Source: Panax quinquefolius
Taxonomy: Eukaryota; Streptophyta; Magnoliopsida; Apiales; Araliaceae
Assembly (NCBI GenBank): GCA_020205615.1
Contig: CM035166.1
Coordinates: 80,529,135-80,593,134, forward strand
DNA length: 64,000 nucleotides
Direction: 5' to 3'
Positions 44,031 to 54,551 of this stretch are shown piece by piece; the first letter of the stretch is position 1; the number at the start of each line of letters is the position of its first letter. The translations under genes were made by a program, and so were the position numbers. The notes under the pieces are model-generated. The model did no database searches and was not told where the DNA came from. It saw only the letters and a list, made by a program, of their open reading frames with translations.

Positions 44031-47000
44031 TATGACATCCCAAATTTTTAGAAATTATAAATGAGAATTTTATAAATAAAAGTATTATTTAAAGTTCTCG
44101 CAGAGATATGTCAGGTGTGAGTATGTGTATTTTGTCATATTCCACTAGAATATGTGAATCACGAGCCATGTGATCCTTCATGTGAAGAGAATGTTATATA
44201 TTAATTTTAATATATATAAATATTTAATTGAATTATTTATTGAGTTAAATAAATAAATTTTAAATACTTTGAATATTTATTGAGTAAATGTAATTATAGT
44301 GTAATGTAATTAAGTGTATTAATTAAATGAATATTTAGTATTTAATTTAATTAATATAATAATTTTATGTTATAGTTCTAATTTAATTGAGATAATTAAA
44401 TTAGATGAGTTATGTGATGATTGTTACACAAAAAATTATAATTAACAAGTAAATATAATTATGTGACAATTTGATGAGATTGATTGATGTTAAGCTATTG
44501 ATTAATTAAAATAATGAGTATTTGCCAAATATGGTCTTAGGCTTTTCAAGTTCAAATTGGTGTAACCTATGTATTAACTAGTAATTAGTATATCTAATAA
44601 TTACTAGGAGTTACATATATTATATATTATTAGTATTGTATATTATATGTATATACTACAAGTTAGTATGTTAGTTTTAGAAAACAAACCAAAGAAAGAA
44701 GAAGAGAGTTAGAGAGAGTTGTAGGAGAAGAAGAAGAGGAAGAAAAGAAGAAGAAGAAGGAAAGCTTTGAGAAGACAAAACAAGCCCCATCATCATCATC
44801 ATCATCATCTCTCTCTCTTAAATTCATACTAATAAAGTTATAATCTAAATTCCTTGTTTTAATTATATTTTATGTTCTTCATAATGTAGATAATTGTTAT
44901 GTAGAAGTTGTATTGAGAAATTGAGAGAGATAGAGAGAAATAGAGGAATTGAAATGAGCTAGAAGAAGAATAAGAAGAAGAAAAAGAAGAAAAAAAAAAC
45001 TAGAAGAAGGTAACTTCTAAACTCTTATTTAATCCTTGATTTTTTTGGGTAGATTTATGTTCTAGGGTAGTAGATCATGCTTAATCTATTTGTATTGGTT
45101 TAATCTTGGATTATCAAGAATCAAACAAGATGATTCAAGAAAGAAAATGAAATGGAAAGAAAATTTGAAGAACAAAATTCGTAGGTTTTTAGTAATTGTG
45201 GACATATCTTGTGAAATTCATACCTCTTTGGGTATAATGAGTTAGAAAGTGAGCCTTATATCAAATCCAAGATATGGAAGTAAGCTATATTCTGAAAGTG
45301 GAATCACATGAAAACTCTTTGTAGATTTCTTGAAATGTCTGCTTTAGTAAGGCTTGTCCAAGGAAAATAATCATCCGTAAAATCAAAATCATATTACGGT
45401 TTACGAATTTGAAAAATTCATATAAATTCGTGTGTTTTTGAATCAAGAAACTTAAACTTACAAAGTTGTAGATATGGAAGTTTACTAGCTAGACTTTCGA
45501 GATTGAGCCATTTTATGGACCGGATCATATCCGAAATAAATTATTTAGTAAGGATGTTCAGAAAATGAAATTTTCTAGACTAGTTGATGAATTACAGAAT
45601 CTGGTTTAGATGGATAAGGGTCTGACTTTAAGGCCTAGATGAGGTTGTAGTACACTGAGTAAGGGTTAATTCTATATAAGAAGGAACAAAAACGGACATG
45701 TAACGAATGAGTTACGTTAAAAACGAAAACAACGTTTTGTTACAAAAATTGTGAAGATGAGTTTTATAATTTTGTTTGAATTAAGATTTTGGGTGATGAT
45801 ATATTTTGATGATTAAAAATATGGTTTGACATATGTAATGAGTATAGATATGTGTTATCATATTCTATGCATAATTAACCATTTAAGATCAAGAGTTGAG
45901 ATAAGTTAATGTGTGCACATAACGTGCTCGATAAAATGCCTAAGAGTAATAGTGTTTTCTAAACTTTGGTATACAAAGTGTCTAACTAATGGCTAATATT
46001 GAATATCTAAGTATGAAAAGATGATAATACAAGAATAATAATGGAAAGAAATCGAAAAGGGTAATTTTTGATTTATGAAGGAAAATTAAACATGTAAACA
46101 ATGTGTTGAATATGCATTTTTGAAACCAAAGTGGTATAATAAAATGGTGTGATATACGCACATTAAACTACAAGTGTGATAGTCTAGCATGTGTGGTGAT
46201 GAAAATGAAAAATAAAACCGAGTTGCATATAAAATAGTTAGATGTCTATAAAGACATTATAAAGGATAATAAGATAAAGTAAGGTCTTAGAATAAATTTG
46301 ACCATGAGATTGAGTATTGATTTTATTTATTATCAATCTCACATACAGTGTAGGTAGGTTGTCAGGCAAGGACGCGAAGTATTAGCGTGTTGGTAAAAAA
46401 CGCCTAGAAGGCAAGTCTTTCGGTTCCTTTTTGCTATGTGAACTTGATGATGATCTGCTTTAAAATTTTAGTGTATGATGTATTATATATGTCAAAAGTA
46501 TGAAATGTGAAAGTCAATCTATGACTATGATGATTGAACTATGAATGTTGATTGAGTAAGGAACTCAATCTTTATAGTTGTTATGTGAACTATAACATGT
46601 ATGCTATGTTTGTTTATGATTATTCTTGTATGTTGAGCATGTTATTATATGCTACGTGATGCATGAAAACATTTAGATTTTGGCCGAAATATCGAGCTCA
46701 TTCTTGCAAATAACCATTTTTTGCATTCAAGAATTGAAGGTAACGCTATGTGCTACTTGATTGTTATGGATCAAAAGTGATATATGAAGATTTAATATCC
46801 TAGCTAAGTTGTTATTCTTGTAAACCATGTCTAATGTTTCGAATAATGTATTAATGTTGAATTGTAATATTGTTTTGCTGAATGTAAACTATTGTAGTAT
46901 TAAAATGATTCGAGAGATATTTAGATGTAAAGGTTTAAGGTTTTGGGAACGAGGATAGTTTGTAATAGAAAATTTTAATTATTCTGCAAATTTCAATGGT

Positions 47001-47097
47001 TGTATTATCGTTTAATGATATAAAATTAAAGGTTGAATGTATTATTAATGACCGAAGTCGAGAATTAAATTGTATGAATTTTGGGGTCATTCATTAT
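44031..47097 (+). repeat. 5' LTR of element C, about 3.1 kb
   Basis: It starts tatgacatccc (partner has tgtgacatccc) and ends near ggggtcattcattata just before the primer-binding site. It matches C2 very closely over most of its length. It holds an AT-rich start, a GAA/CAT low-complexity tract (44697-44812) and a long stretch without features. Confidence 0.82.
44697..44812 (+). repeat. Low-complexity GAA-rich and CAT microsatellite tracts in LTR C1
   Basis: An agaagaaga-type purine run is followed by eight tandem cat/atc units. The partner at about 50640-50760 has fewer units, as expected of slippage. Confidence 0.8.
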
Positions 47098-50025
47098 ATT
47101 GGTATCAAAGTCAGAGGTTATAAACCTTAGGTAGGAGTACCTTAGGCTATAACCTTAGAGAAGGAAGGTGAATATAATGAAAGCATAAGCTCAAATAGAG
47201 TTTGAACAATAAGAAGTAATTTAAGAAACGTATAGAGAAGGGATTAAAAACATGCGTGAGAGGATTCAAAGAAGAATCTCGCAGAGTTACGGGGTTACCC
47301 AACTCCAATAATATGGATGTAAGGTGATAATAAATAGACAGTATCTATAAGAAGAGAATGATAAAGAAGTTAAGAATAAAAGTTATAGTTAAGTATGGTA
47401 TAGTTGTACTCTTCAGTAGTTGATGTATGGTATCTGGGCTAAACGATTCCTTCATAGAGCAGGAGGTATATATCTAACTAGCAACTCTGAACCTAGTTTG
47501 TTGGTTGTTTGTGGAAACCACTCAAACGTACCATATTGAAACTATTAGAGACTCGATGTGTACCAAGTTTAAAAAATGGATACATATGATGAAAATGTGG
47601 AACTCGATTGGAATGTTGAACAATGTAAATGAAGTTGAAAATTCTTAAAGCAGGAATTGTTATATAAACAAGAAGATTCAAAGAAGAATCTTGAAGAGAT
47701 ATGTAGATAAGAAATGGGAGTTACCTAACTCCAATAGCCAAGATAACGAATAATGTCGTAAATGAAAGAAAAGAAAGGGGATCGTAAAACAAAATGATCA
47801 CAAGTTAACAAAAGAATTTTAAGAGAGATGATTATAGAATAAGATCACGACGTGATCTTTTTAAGTTATAAAATGAAGATGGTTTGTAATGGTTGAATGA
47901 TTATAGCTTGATGCTATGAAGTTAATGTACTATGATAGTACGAGATAAACTCATGAGGAGTTATAGATAATGTGATACGAGGAATTCGTATCGAGCAAAG
48001 AGCAAGTTATAAGCAAGATAGAGTTAGGAGGGATTTCAATTGAGGACTCAGGTGGTGGCTGAGTTGTACAAACCTTTGTATGGGCGAGGGTTTTGTGCTT
48101 GCACTCAGTTTATCATATTGATAATCATTAGAATGTTTATGTCGCTATATTTATTTTATATGCCTGCTGAGAAGGTGATTCTTTTCTCATGTGTATAATG
48201 ATAGATAGGTAGAGTATAGTTAGAGAATATTATCGTGTTATGTAGAGTTCTTAAAACTCATACTTATGGTAGGTTCATGACTCATAATTATATGGTATAT
48301 TTTTTTAACCCCCTCAAATGAATGGACGCCTATGGTCTTACTAGGATAAGTTCTTAAACTCATATGATTGTGGCAAGTTCTCAACTTCATAACGTGTGGT
48401 AAGTTTGATTTAACCGGGTATAGATAAGTGTGAATGGAGTATTGAGGATGATAGGAATAGATAGACCTATTAAGCAATGGATCATTATAGAAAGTGGAGT
48501 TCATGGTGGAAGCATAGGTATTCTAAATCTACTAGCTATGCTAGACTTTCGAAATTTATTAACTTCATGCTGATGTTTACACTTTTATTTTCTTGAAAAA
48601 CATTGGATCAACTGATGGAACCAATGAGTTTAACAACAATATTGTTATTCGTATGTCTATGTTAATTGCTTCGGCTAGACAAAAATGATTTGCAATATAT
48701 AAAAATGTATTTTATATCATTAATGCATCATGTAACCTGGTGCAAAGATGATAAAAACGATGGAGTCATCAATGCAAGATTACTAGTGTTGGATGTGATC
48801 TAAGGATCGTCAGCTCACTATGGTATGATGTAGTATGATAAAATCACCAAATAACGGAATCCTCAACGGACTGTAAATACAGTGCGGTATCACGACGTCA
48901 TAAAAAGATTTTTGAGATTTCTTTAAGATATGAGAATACATATGTATGTATGTATATGTATATTTCATTGATGTCCAAATTGTTGTAGAGGTCTATGCTA
49001 TTTGATTCAGTCAAGCTAGACAAATATTGAAAGATGTTCATGAAATTCAAGAGTTTCTTGAGAAGTTATGCCAAACCAAATTGTTTTGGTGCGGATTCAG
49101 ATGTTGAAAAGCTGAGATGAACAACCCTATTATTAGGGGTTGCGCTTAGTTTTATACTTTACGCTGAAATGTTTGTATACAATACATGTACAATAGGTTG
49201 ATCACCTAGAGTACTTGCGGAGGGTGTTTTCAGTCTTTGTGATTGATAAACATTCTGCCAAAGAGGGTTTAAAGTGTGAAGAACCGGGGGTGAAGCACAA
49301 TTAAACCTAGAGAATAGAGTTCATGGTCTTGTGACCCTCAGCATGATTTGGAATCTTTTAAATTTCTAAGTTATTCATACTACTTCCCAATTATTGAACA
49401 ATTGTGGAAGATTCTTGTTATTCTGGAAGATGGAAGTGAAAAAGGAAAGTATTCCTTAGAAAGAAGTAAGTCGTAAAATGCGACACTGAATGATGGATAT
49501 GTTGAATAAGTAAGAAAAGAAATTTTGAAGTGAGAATGATGTGAGTTATCAAAGAATAATGTGAAACTTTTAATAGAAAAGTTTAATAATTGTAGAATGA
49601 TGTTTGTGGAAAGAAAGTGGTTATAGAAACCAATGAATGAATGAAGTAGTGACGTAAAAATCTACTTTGATAGATTGAATGAATAAAGATTAATAAATAA
49701 ATAAAAAAATTCGAGGACAAAATTCTTAGAAGAAGGGGTGAATGTAATGTCCCGAGAGTTTGATCATATAATATATGATAATGATCCTTAGAGAAAGATA
49801 ATGAACGGGTCAAAGAATATGTAATACTCAAATATAATTGAGTCTAAGTAAATGTTATGAAATAAAACTTATAAGAATTTATTATCAAGAATGGTGAGAG
49901 TAGAAAATATAAAACCTATATTAAGGTAATGTGTTGAAGTTATTCAATGAATAGATTTGAGGAAAACCTGAGTAAGGTAGGGTTTCGGTGATTCCGAGGA
50001 TGGAATCCTTATAAGGAGGGAAAGA
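47098..50025 (+). pseudogene. Internal region of element C, no intact ORFs
   Basis: It begins with a Met-type primer-binding site (tggtatcaaagtcagagg at 47100-47117). Aligned frames longer than 60 codons are absent except shadows. Two passages are related to each other: 47260-47330 and 47670-47740 both contain gattcaaagaagaatct, gagttac and ccaactccaata, so about 0.4 kb may be duplicated. A pol scrap is seen near 49190-49300. The 3' end contains two polypurine/LTR-start-like units. Confidence 0.65.
49700..50025 (+). repeat. Two successive polypurine/LTR-edge-like units in element C
   Basis: One unit at about 49707-49756 reads cgaggacaaaattcttagaag, then aaggggtgaatgtaatgtccc. The other at 49997-50036 reads cgaggatggaatccttataag, then gagggaaagatgtgacatccc. 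Each looks like the end of pol, the purine tract and the first bases of an LTR. Only the second leads into a full LTR. Confidence 0.55.
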
Positions 50026-52920
50026 TGTGACATCCCAGATTTTTAGAATTTATAAATGAGAATTTTATAAATAAAAGTATTATTTATGAGATATGTTGGG
50101 TGTGAGTATGTGTATGTCATATATTGTAGAATATGTGAATTGATGTGAAGAGAATGTTATATATTAATTTTAATATATATAAATATTTAATTGAATTATT
50201 TATTGAGTTAAATAAATAAATTTTGTTTTGATTATAGAGTAATGTAATTAAGTGTAGCAGATTAATTAAATGAATATTTAGTATTTAATTTAATTAATAT
50301 AATAATTTTATATTTATAGTTCTAATTTAATTGAGATAATTAAATTAGATGAGTTATGTGATGATTGTTACACAAAAAAATTATAATTAACAAGTAAATA
50401 TAATTATGTGACAATTTGATGAGATTGATTGATGTTAAGCTATTGATTAATTAAAATAATGAGTATTTGCCAAACATGGTCTTAGGCTTTTCAAGTTCAA
50501 ATTGGTGTAACCTATGTATTAACTAGTAATTAGTATATCTAATAATTACTAGGAGTTACATATATTATATATTACTAGTATTGTATATTATATGTATATA
50601 CTACAAGTTAGTATGTTAGTTTTAGAAAACAAACCAAAGAAAGAAGAAGAGAGTTAGAGAGAGTTGTAGGAGAAGAAGAAGAAGAAGAAAAAAAGAAGAA
50701 GGAAAGCTTTGAGAAGATAAAAGCAAGCCCCATCATCATCATCTCCATCTCTCTCTAAATTCATACTAATAAAGTTATAATCTAAATTCCTTGTTTTAAT
50801 TATATTTTTATGTTCTTCATAATGTAGATAATTGTTATGTAGAAGTTGTATTGAGAAATTGAGAGAGATAGAGAGAAATAGAGGAATTGAGATGAGCTAG
50901 AAGAAGAAAAAAAAAACTAGAAGAAGGTAACTTCTAAACTCTTATTTAATCCTTGATTTTTTTTGGGTAGATTTATGTTCTAGGGTAGTAGATCATGCTT
51001 AATCTATTTGTATTGGTTTAATCTTGGATTATCAAGAATCAAACAAGAGGATTCAAGAAAGAAAATGAAATGGAAAGAAAATTTGAAGAACAAAATTCGT
51101 AGGTTTTTAGTAATTGTGGACATATCTTGTCAAATTCATACCTCTTTGGGTATAATGAGTTAAAAAGTGAGCCTTATATCAAATTGAAGATATGAAAGTA
51201 AGATATATTCTGAAAGTGGAATCACATGAAAACTCTTTGTAGATTTCTTGTGATGTCTGCTTTTAGTAAGGTTGGTCCAAAGGAAAATAATCATCGAGTA
51301 AAATCAAAATCATTATAGCTTTCGACTTTGAAAAATTCATATAAATTCGTGTGTTTTGAATCTGAAGAAACTTAAAACTGCAAAGTTGTAGATATGGAAG
51401 TTTACTAGCTAGACTCGCAAGATTGAGCCATTTTATGGACCGGATCATGTCCAAAATAAATTGTTTAGTAAGGATGTCCAAAAAATGAAATTTTCTAGAC
51501 TAGTTGATGAATTATAGAATCTGGTTTAGATGGATAAGGGTCTGACTTTAAGGCCTAGATGAGGTTGTAGTACACTGAGTAAGGGTTAATTCTATATAAG
51601 AAGGAACAAAAACGGACATGTAACGAACGAGTTACGTTAAAAACGAAAACAACGTTTTGTTAAAGAAATTGTGAAGATGAGTTTTATAATTCTGTTTGAA
51701 TTAAGATTTTGGGTGATGATATATTTTGATGATTAAAAATATGTTTTGACATATGTAATGAGTATAGATATGTGTTATCATATTCTATGCATAATTAACC
51801 ATTTAAGATCAAGAGTTGAGATAAGTTAATGTGTGCACATAACGTGCTCGATAAAATGCCTAAGAGTAATAGTGTTTTCTAAACTTTGGTATACAAAGTG
51901 TCTAACTAATGGCTAATATTGGATATCTAAGTATGAAAAAATGATAATACAAGAATAATAATGGAAAGAAATCGAAAAGGGTCATTTTTTTATTTATGAA
52001 GGAAAATTAAACATGTAAACAATGTGTTGAATATGCATTTTTGAAACCAAAGTGGTATAATAAAATGGTGTGATATACGCACATTAAACTACAAGTGTGA
52101 TAGTCTAGCATGTGTGGTGATGAAAATGAAAAATAAAACCGAGTTGCATATAAAATAGTTAGATGTCTATAAAGACATTATAAAGGATAATAAGATAAAG
52201 TAAGGTCTTAGAATAAATTTGACCATGAGATCGAGTATTGATTTTATTTATTATCAATCTCACATACAAAGGTAGGTTGTGCAAGGACGCCAAAAGTATT
52301 AGCGTGTTGGTAAAACGCCTAAAGGCAAGTCTTTCAGTTCCTTTTTGCTATGTGAACTTGATGATGATCTGCTTTAAAATTTTAGTGTATGATGTATTAT
52401 ATATGTCAAAAGTATGAAATGTGAAAGTCAATCTATGACTATGATGATTGAACTATGAATGTTGATTGAGTAAGGAACTCAATCTTTATAGTTGTTATGT
52501 GAACTATAACATGTATGCTATGTTTGTTTATGATTATTCTTGTATGTTGAGCATGTTATTATATGCTACGTGATGCATGAAAACTGTTAGATTTTGGCCG
52601 AAATGAGAGCTCATTCTTGCAAATAACCATTTTGCGCATTTCAAGAATTGAAGGTAACGCATGCTACTTATTGTTATGGATCAAAAGTGATATGGATCAA
52701 AAGCTGATATTCTTGTAAACCATGTTTAATATCCTAATGTTAATTGTTATTATTTTGCGATGTAAACTATGTCTAAAAATGATTTAGTTAATGTAAGGTT
52801 GATTTTGGGAATGTTTATAATAGAAAATTTTAATTATTGTTTTAATGGTTGTATTATGTAAATATAAAATTAGAGGTTGAATGTATTAAAATGAAGTGAG
52901 AATTAAATTGTATATTTTTG
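50026..52920 (+). repeat. 3' LTR of element C, 3' end eroded
   Basis: It starts tgtgacatccc and follows C1 almost base for base up to about 52600, apart from small losses near 50080-50130 and 50225. From 52640 to 52920 similarity falls sharply through many short gaps, and the expected terminus ggggtcattca is not found. Confidence 0.8.
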
Positions 52921-53268
52921 ATGTAAAACATGCTGTCAAGGCAATTTCCTCCCGGAATTGAAACACAGCTTTTCCTTCAAACATACCCCAGTTGGTTCTT
53001 TCCATAAATAGAAAATTTTAATTATTCCTTCTTCATCAAATTTCAATGGTTGTTATTCCAATAGTCTTATTTTCATTCTCATTCTTCCTCTTCTTAAATT
53101 GTATTGAGTCAAGGCATCGCTTCCACCTAGATAATTGCCTTTTCGATCAAATTGCAATGTATTTAATCGAACATTGAAACCTTGCTATCTGAAATCCTTT
53201 TTTATTATTGTTAGTAGACCCCTCATGAGGTGGTTGTTGACGTGGTTGTCTTCTTTTCTAGGAGGCAT
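52921..53268 (-). pseudogene. Element B gag remnant, mosaic with LTR C sequence
   Basis: A minus-strand ATG at 53268 opens MPPRKEDNHVNN, a start typical of chromovirus gag. A frame continues to about 53185 and then breaks. Near 52930-53000 the minus strand can be read as WGMFEGKAVFQFREEIA and ACFT, reminiscent of the zone before the zinc knuckle. Short runs identical to the end of LTR C (atagaaaattttaattatt, aatttcaatggttgt) are interleaved, so the stretch looks spliced from two sources. The gag body is lost. Confidence 0.55.
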
Positions 53269-53611
53269 TTTCAAACTTAAAATATATGTTTATTAGTTCA
53301 TTTATTCAATTCCTGAATGTTTTAAAGTTTAACTTTAAACATTCTAAGATTAAAGTTCTTTATAACAATGTTTTAAAGTAACATTTCAAATAACTTTGAT
53401 ATTTTTTTATTCATTCATAATACTTTAAAACATATAAATGATAGCATATCTGCTATTAACATCCATTTTCCTGAACTAAACAAGTTTCAGGATTACATAC
53501 TCATACTACCCCTTTATTTATCTCAAAATAAGAGATTTAAAATTTTATTTATTCACATAAATAACCACATATTATTATCACTCTTATTCTTTATCTATGC
53601 ATATTAAGACG
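53269..53611 (-). other. Spacer between ORF0 and gag in element B
   Basis: AT-rich, about 340 bp, no ORF. It could hold an internal start or splice acceptor for gag. I see no clear signal. Confidence 0.4.
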
Positions 53612-54319
53612 TCAAGAGGCTTCTCTACGCTCTTCCTCCATAATAAGATATGCCATCCTACAATCCATCACGAACCACGACGAGTCTTCAAATTGAGGCG
53701 GGTAATAAAAGACTCGATCCTGGGCCCTATTAATCGCAGAATTAAAGGCATGATCCATTTCGTTCATTTTGGCCTTCTTCACTTGGACTTTAGCCTCAGC
53801 ACGGTCTGCACGTTGAGTTGCCTTCATCCAAGCATCCTCTGCTCTTGCACGCTTAGCTGATTCCTCTTTGAACTCATCTTTTAATTTCTCCATGTCAGTC
53901 TTCATCTTCTCGTTCACTGCTAACAGATCTTCATGTCGACCCTTAGTATGAACTAGGTCCCACTCTGTGTTTTCAAGTTTTGAGTCAAGTTCCTGAATCT
54001 CTGCATCCTTCTGCTCCATCGTAGTGTGATGCATCTCAACCAACTCCTTCAGTTCCTCTACATTATCTTGCAACTCTATGTTACGATCGTATAAAGCATT
54101 ATACATCTCAGCCGATATGGAGTTTGGTGGAAACTCCATAGGATCCTCTTCCTCATCCTCCACCTCTATCTCCTCAGAATTAGCCTCCTCGGGATCAGTC
54201 ACAGGCTCATCCTCCTGAATCAACTGTTCCCGCACAACGTGAATATCCCGGGGTTCGTCATCTCTAGGTATCTGAGGTATCACTTCCCTAGCTGGACTAG
54301 ATCCTCCTTCGTTAGACAT
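53612..54319 (-). CDS. ORF0: acidic coiled-coil protein of element B, intact, 235 codons
   Basis: The ATG at 54319 opens MSNEGGSSPAREVIPQIP; the frame is uninterrupted to its stop. Parts: a Ser/Pro N-terminus, RDIHVVREQL, an acidic block (about residues 40-65, EEANSEEIEVEDEEEDP), a long heptad-rich helix (about residues 70-190, including LYDRNIELQDNVEELKELVE and LDSKLENTEWDLVH), and a C-terminal domain with MDHAFNSAINRAQDRVFYYP, DSSWFVMDC and MEEERREAS. It lies between primer-binding site and gag, not in the usual gag or env place. The broken relic at 8091-8805 aligns with it in all these parts. No domain is recognised. It may self-assemble or bind another protein through the helix (inference). 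Confidence 0.75.
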   Translation of the reverse strand: MSNEGGSSPAREVIPQIPRDDEPRDIHVVREQLIQEDEPVTDPEEANSEEIEVEDEEEDPMEFPPNSISAEMYNALYDRNIELQDNVEELKELVEMHHTTMEQKDAEIQELDSKLENTEWDLVHTKGRHEDLLAVNEKMKTDMEKLKDEFKEESAKRARAEDAWMKATQRADRAEAKVQVKKAKMNEMDHAFNSAINRAQDRVFYYPPQFEDSSWFVMDCRMAYLIMEEERREAS

Positions 54320-54530
54320 CCTGACAACAAAATATTTTAAGTTTTACTTAACATATTTCGATACTCGCAAGCACATAAGTTATTAACACATAACACATAA
54401 TTTCTTTTGTTGTTTAGCTTCAATGGATGCCTTAACCCATTCCTTAAAGCCCGATAAGAGTTTAGCACCATTATATTTTCTGACTCCTTAAAGGTTACTT
54501 CCTAAGGTTTCCCCCACCTAAGGTTCATAA

Positions 54531-54548
54531 CCTAAAGCTCTGATACCA
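54531..54548 (-). other. Primer-binding site of element B
   Basis: The minus strand reads tggtatcagagctttagg three bases inside the 5' LTR; its first 12 bases match the Met-type consensus. Confidence 0.85.
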
Positions 54549-54551
54549 ACC

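Larger units (their letters stand above)
44031..52920 (+). mobile_element. Element C: LTR retrotransposon without usable ORFs, nested in B
   Basis: Two direct repeats (44031-47097 and 50026-52920) flank 2.9 kb with a primer-binding site at 47100 and a polypurine tract at 50010-50025. It lies in opposite orientation inside B's RT. No 5-bp duplication can be recognised, because the right-hand side is damaged. Scraps of gypsy pol (near 49190-49300, resembling HLEYLRRVF) place it in Ty3/gypsy. It cannot be autonomous. Confidence 0.8.

Noticed and set aside
47493..47681. Minus-strand ORF inside element C
   Set aside because: Short, no homology, and in a region without coding signal on either strand.
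53597..53860. Plus-strand ORF of 87 codons
   Set aside because: Shadow of ORF0 on the minus strand.
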